Positions 60,493 to 64,000 of a DNA stretch of 64,000 nucleotides are shown here, piece by piece (the stretch's first letter is position 1; every line of letters begins with the position of its first letter). The position numbers and the translations under genes were made by a program. The stretch comes from Archivesica marissinica (Eukaryota; Mollusca; Bivalvia; Venerida; Vesicomyidae), in NCBI GenBank assembly GCA_014843695.1, contig CM026401.1, positions 29,120,062 through 29,184,061 on the forward strand, in the 5' to 3' direction. A model generated the notes under the pieces. It saw only the letters and a program-made list of their open reading frames with translations. It did no database searches and had not been told where the DNA came from.

Positions 60493-63400
60493 TGTCACAA
60501 TGGGAGGAACAGGGTGTCACAGTGGGAGAAATAGGGTGTTACAGTGGGAGGAATAGGGTGTCACAGCGGGAGGAATAGGGTGTTACAGCGGGAGGAATAG
60601 GGTGATGCAGTGGGAGGAATAGGGTGTTACAGTGGGAGGAATAGGGTGTTACAGTGGGAGCAATAAGGTGTTAAAGTGGGAGGAATAGGGTGTTACAGTG
60701 GGAGGAATAGGGTGTTACAGTGGGAGGAATAAGGTGTTACAGTGGGAGGAATAGGGTGTTACAGTGGGAGGAATAGGGTGTTACAGTGGGATGAATAAGG
60801 TGTTACAGTGGGAGGAAAAAGGTGTTACAGTGGGAGGAAAAAGGTGTTATAGTGGGAGGAATAAGGTGTTACAGTGGGAGGAATAAGGTGTTACAGTGGG
60901 AGGAATAGGGTGTTACAGTGGGGGGAACAGGATGTTACAATGGGAGGAATAAGGTGTCACAGTGGGAGGAATAAGATGTCACAGTGGGAGGAATAGGGTG
61001 TCACAGTAGGAGGAATAGGGTGTCACAGCGGGAGGAATAAGGTGTTACAGTGGGAAGAATAAGGTGTTACAGTGGGAGGAATAGGGTGTCACAGCGGGAG
61101 GAATAAGGTGTTACAGTGGGAGGAATAAGGTGTTACAGTGGGAGGAATAGGGTGCCACAGCGGGAGGAATAGGGTGTTACAGCGGGAGGAATAGGGTATT
61201 ACAGTGGGAGGAATAAGATGTTACAGTGGGAGGAATAAGGTGTTACAGTGGGAGGAATAAGGTGTTAAAGTGGGAGGAATAAGGTGTTACAGTGGGATGA
61301 ATAAGGTGTTACAGCGGGAGGAATAACGTGTCACAGCGGGAGGAATAGGGTGTTACAGTGGGAGGAATAAGGTGTCACAGTGGGAGGAATAAGGAGTCAC
61401 AGTAGAGGAATAGGGTATTACAATGGGAGGAATATGGTGTCACAGCAGGAGGAATAGGGTGTTACAGTGGGAGGAATAGGGTGTCACTGCAGGAGGAATA
61501 GGGTCTCACAGAAGGAGGAATAGGGTGTTACAATGGGAGGAATAGGGTGTTACAGTGGGAGGAATAGGATGTTACAGTGGGTGGAATAGGGTGTCACAGC
61601 GGGAGGAATAGGGTGTTACAGCGGGAGGAATAGGGTGATGCAGTGGGATGAATAGGGTGTTACAGTGGGAGGAATAGGGTGTTACAGTGGGAGCAATAAG
61701 GTGTTACAGTGGGAGGAATAGGGTGTTACAGTGGGAGGAATACGGTGTCAACGTGGGAGGAATAGGGTGTTACAACGGGGGGAATATGGTGTCACAGCGG
61801 GATGAATAGGGTGTTACAGTGGGAGGAATAAGATGTTACAGTGGGAGGAATAGGGTGTCACAGTAGGAGGAATAGTGTGTCACAGCGGGAGGAATAATGT
61901 GTTACAGTGGGAAGAATAAGGTGTTACAGTGGGAGGAATAGGGTGTCACAGCGGGAGGAATAAGGTGTTACAGTGGGAGGAATAAGGTGTTACAGTGGGA
62001 GGAATAAGGTGTTACAGTGGGAGGAATAAGGTGTTACAGTGGGATGAATAAGGTGTTACAGCGGGAGGAATAACGTGTCACAGCGGGAGGAATAGGGTGT
62101 TACAGTGGGAGGAATAAGGTGTCACATTGGGAGGAATAAGGTGTCACATTAGGAGGAATAGGGTATTACAATGGGAGGAATATGGTGTCACAGCAGGATG
62201 AATAGGGTGTTACAGTGGGAGGAATAGGGTGTCACAGCAGGAGGAATAGGGTCTCACAGAAGGAGAAATAGGGTGTTACAATGGGAGGAATAGGGTGTTA
62301 CAGTGGGAGGAATAGGGTGTTACAGTGGGTGGAATAGGGTGTCACAGCGGGAGGAATAGGGTGTCACAGCGGGAGGAATAGGGTGTCACAGCGGGAGGAA
62401 TAGGGTGTTACAGTGTGAGGAATAAGGTGTCAACGTGGGAGGAATAGGGTGTTACAACGGGGGGAATATGGTGTTACAGCGGGATGAATAGGGTGTTACA
62501 GTGGGAGGAATAAGATGTTACAGTGGGAGGAATAGGGTGTCACAGTAGTAGGAATAGTGTGTCACAGCGGGAGGAATAATGTGTTACAATGGGAAGAATA
62601 AGGTGTTACAGTGGGAGGAATAGGGTGTCACAGCGGGAGGAATAAGGTGTTACAGTGGGAGGAATAAGGTGTTACTGTGGGAGGAATAGGGTGTCACAGC
62701 GGGAGGAATAGGGTGTTACAGCGGGAGGAATAGGGTATTACAGTGGGAGGAATAAGGTGTTACAGCGGGAGAAATAAGGTGTTACAATGGGAGGAATAAG
62801 GTGTTACAGCAGGATGAATAAGGTGTTACAGCGGGAGGAATATGGTGTAACAGCGGGAGGAATAAGGTGTCACAGTGGGAGGAATAGGGTATTACAATGG
62901 GAGGGATAGGGTGTTACAGTGGGAGGAATAAGGTGTTACAGCAGAAGGAATAAGGTGTTACAGCGGGAGGAATAGGGTGTTACAGTGGGAGTATTAGGTT
63001 GTTACAATGAGAGGAATAGGGTGTCACAGCAGGAGGAATAGGGTGTTACAGTGGGAGGAATAGGGTGTTACAGTGGGTGGAATAGGGTGTCACAGCGGGA
63101 AGAATAGGGTGTCACAGCGGGAGGAACATAGTGTTACAATGGGAGGAATAGGGTGTCACATTGGGAGGAATAGGATGCCATAGCGGGAGGAATATGGTGT
63201 TACAATGGGAGGAATAAGGTGTCACAGCGGGAGGAATAGGGTGTCACAGCGGGAGGAATAGGGTGTTACAGTGTGATGAATAAGGTGTCAACGTGGGAGG
63301 AATAGGGTGTTACAGCGGGGGGGGATATGGTGTCACAGCGGGATGAATAGGGTGTTACAGTGGGAGGAATAAGGTGTTACAGCGGGAGGAATAGGGTGTC

Positions 63401-64000
63401 ACAGCGGGAGGAATAGGGTGTTACAGTGGGAGGAATAAGGTGTTACAGCGGGAGGAATAGGGTGTCACAGCGGGAGGAATAGGGTGTCACAGCGGGAGGA
63501 ATAGGGTGTTACAGTGTGAGGAATAAGGTGTCAACGTGGGAGGAATAGGGTGTTACAGTGTGAGGAATAAGGTGTCAACGTGGGAGGAATAGGGTGTTAC
63601 AGCGAGGGGAATATGGTGTCACAGCGGGATGAATAGGGTGTTACAGTGGGAGGAATAAGGTGTTATAGCGGGAGGAATAGGGTGTCACAGCGAGAGGAAT
63701 AGGGTGTTACAGTGGGAGGAATAGGGTGTCACAGTGGGAGGAATAGGGTGTCACAGCGGGAGGAATAAGGTGTTACAGTGGGAGGAATAAGGTGTTACAG
63801 TGGGAGGAATAGGGTGTCACAGCGGGAGGAATAAGGTGTTACAGTGGGAGGAATAAGGTGTTACAGTGGGAGGAATAAGGTGTTACAGTGGGAGGAATAG
63901 GGTGTCACAGCGGGATGAATACGGTGTCACAGTGGGGTGAATAAGGTATCACAGCGGGAGGAATAGGGTGTTACAGTGGGAGGAATAGGGTGTTACAGTG
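60493..64000. repeat. 22-bp array, right copy, cut by the window edge
   Basis: Counterpart of 8191-11695. Unit order is the same as in the left copy, with three single-base length differences in A/G runs. Confidence 0.97.

Larger units (their letters stand above)
52301..64000. repeat. Right copy of the 11.7-kb near-identical duplication
   Basis: Direct repeat of 1-11695, running off the right window edge. Base differences I could see in unique sequence: GA run near 54600 (2 bp longer), C at 55043 for A at 2741, G at 55411 for T at 3109. Array differences: G for A at 971 in the 20-bp array, a cluster in the 47-bp array, and three single-base additions in the 22-bp array corresponding to about 10967, 11068 and 11499. 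Confidence 0.95.

Overview
The window is eukaryotic intergenic DNA built almost entirely of tandem repeats and transposon debris. I see no intact host gene, no rRNA and no free-standing tRNA. tRNA-derived SINEs with internal Pol III boxes, several decayed non-LTR retrotransposons (LINEs), miniature inverted-repeat elements and more than a dozen minisatellite or satellite families point to an invertebrate animal. One SINE family (tRNA-Leu-like head, ATCCAGCTGGCTTGCGGAAGGT core) resembles elements I associate with bivalve molluscs, so a bivalve is my best guess. That is recalled knowledge, not a search result.

Layout. 1-2187: 20-bp satellite, entering from the left edge. 2188-8190: non-satellite block with a LINE reverse-transcriptase remnant, four copies of SINE family 1, one of SINE family 2, and a 47-bp minisatellite (5006-6028). 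8191-12425: 22-bp array. 12424-13766: a 19-bp array, a TG to TGCG to GC simple-sequence tract, and a 44-bp array. 13767-19200: mixed unique DNA with 99-, 38- and 41-bp arrays, a MITE with a 9-bp target duplication, SINEs and a LINE RT fragment. 19211-20925: 23/26-bp array. 20926-24863: AT-rich DNA with a SINE, a second MITE carrying a nested insertion, and an imperfect palindrome. 24864-25965: 44-bp array. 26118-27959: 32-bp array. 28323-38000: 39-bp satellite. 38001-39000: exactly 1000 N. 39001-45827: an unrelated 44-bp satellite. 45882-48437: three LINE remnants. 48441-54487: 20-bp satellite with higher-order structure. 52301-64000 then repeats 1-11695 almost base for base.

About two thirds of the non-N sequence is tandem repeat by my rough tally. 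The many long stop-free frames lie inside these arrays. They follow from unit lengths and compositions that lack stop codons, and I do not annotate them as genes. The only credible protein-coding matches are pieces of LINE ORFs: endonuclease, reverse transcriptase, and C-terminal zinc-finger or tail segments, all truncated or frame-broken.

The most consequential observation concerns assembly. The two 11.7-kb copies sit on opposite sides of the N gap and differ at only about three places in some 6 kb of non-array sequence, plus single-base length differences in an array. The simplest reading is one locus assembled twice: two contigs that overlap and should have been joined in the order right contig then left contig. 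A very recent 52-kb-spaced duplication is the alternative. No novel protein or RNA system could be supported. The most biologically interesting leads are the 39-bp satellite that keeps a 13-residue reading frame open for 3.4 kb, the higher-order organisation of two satellites, and the MITE family with 9-bp target duplications.
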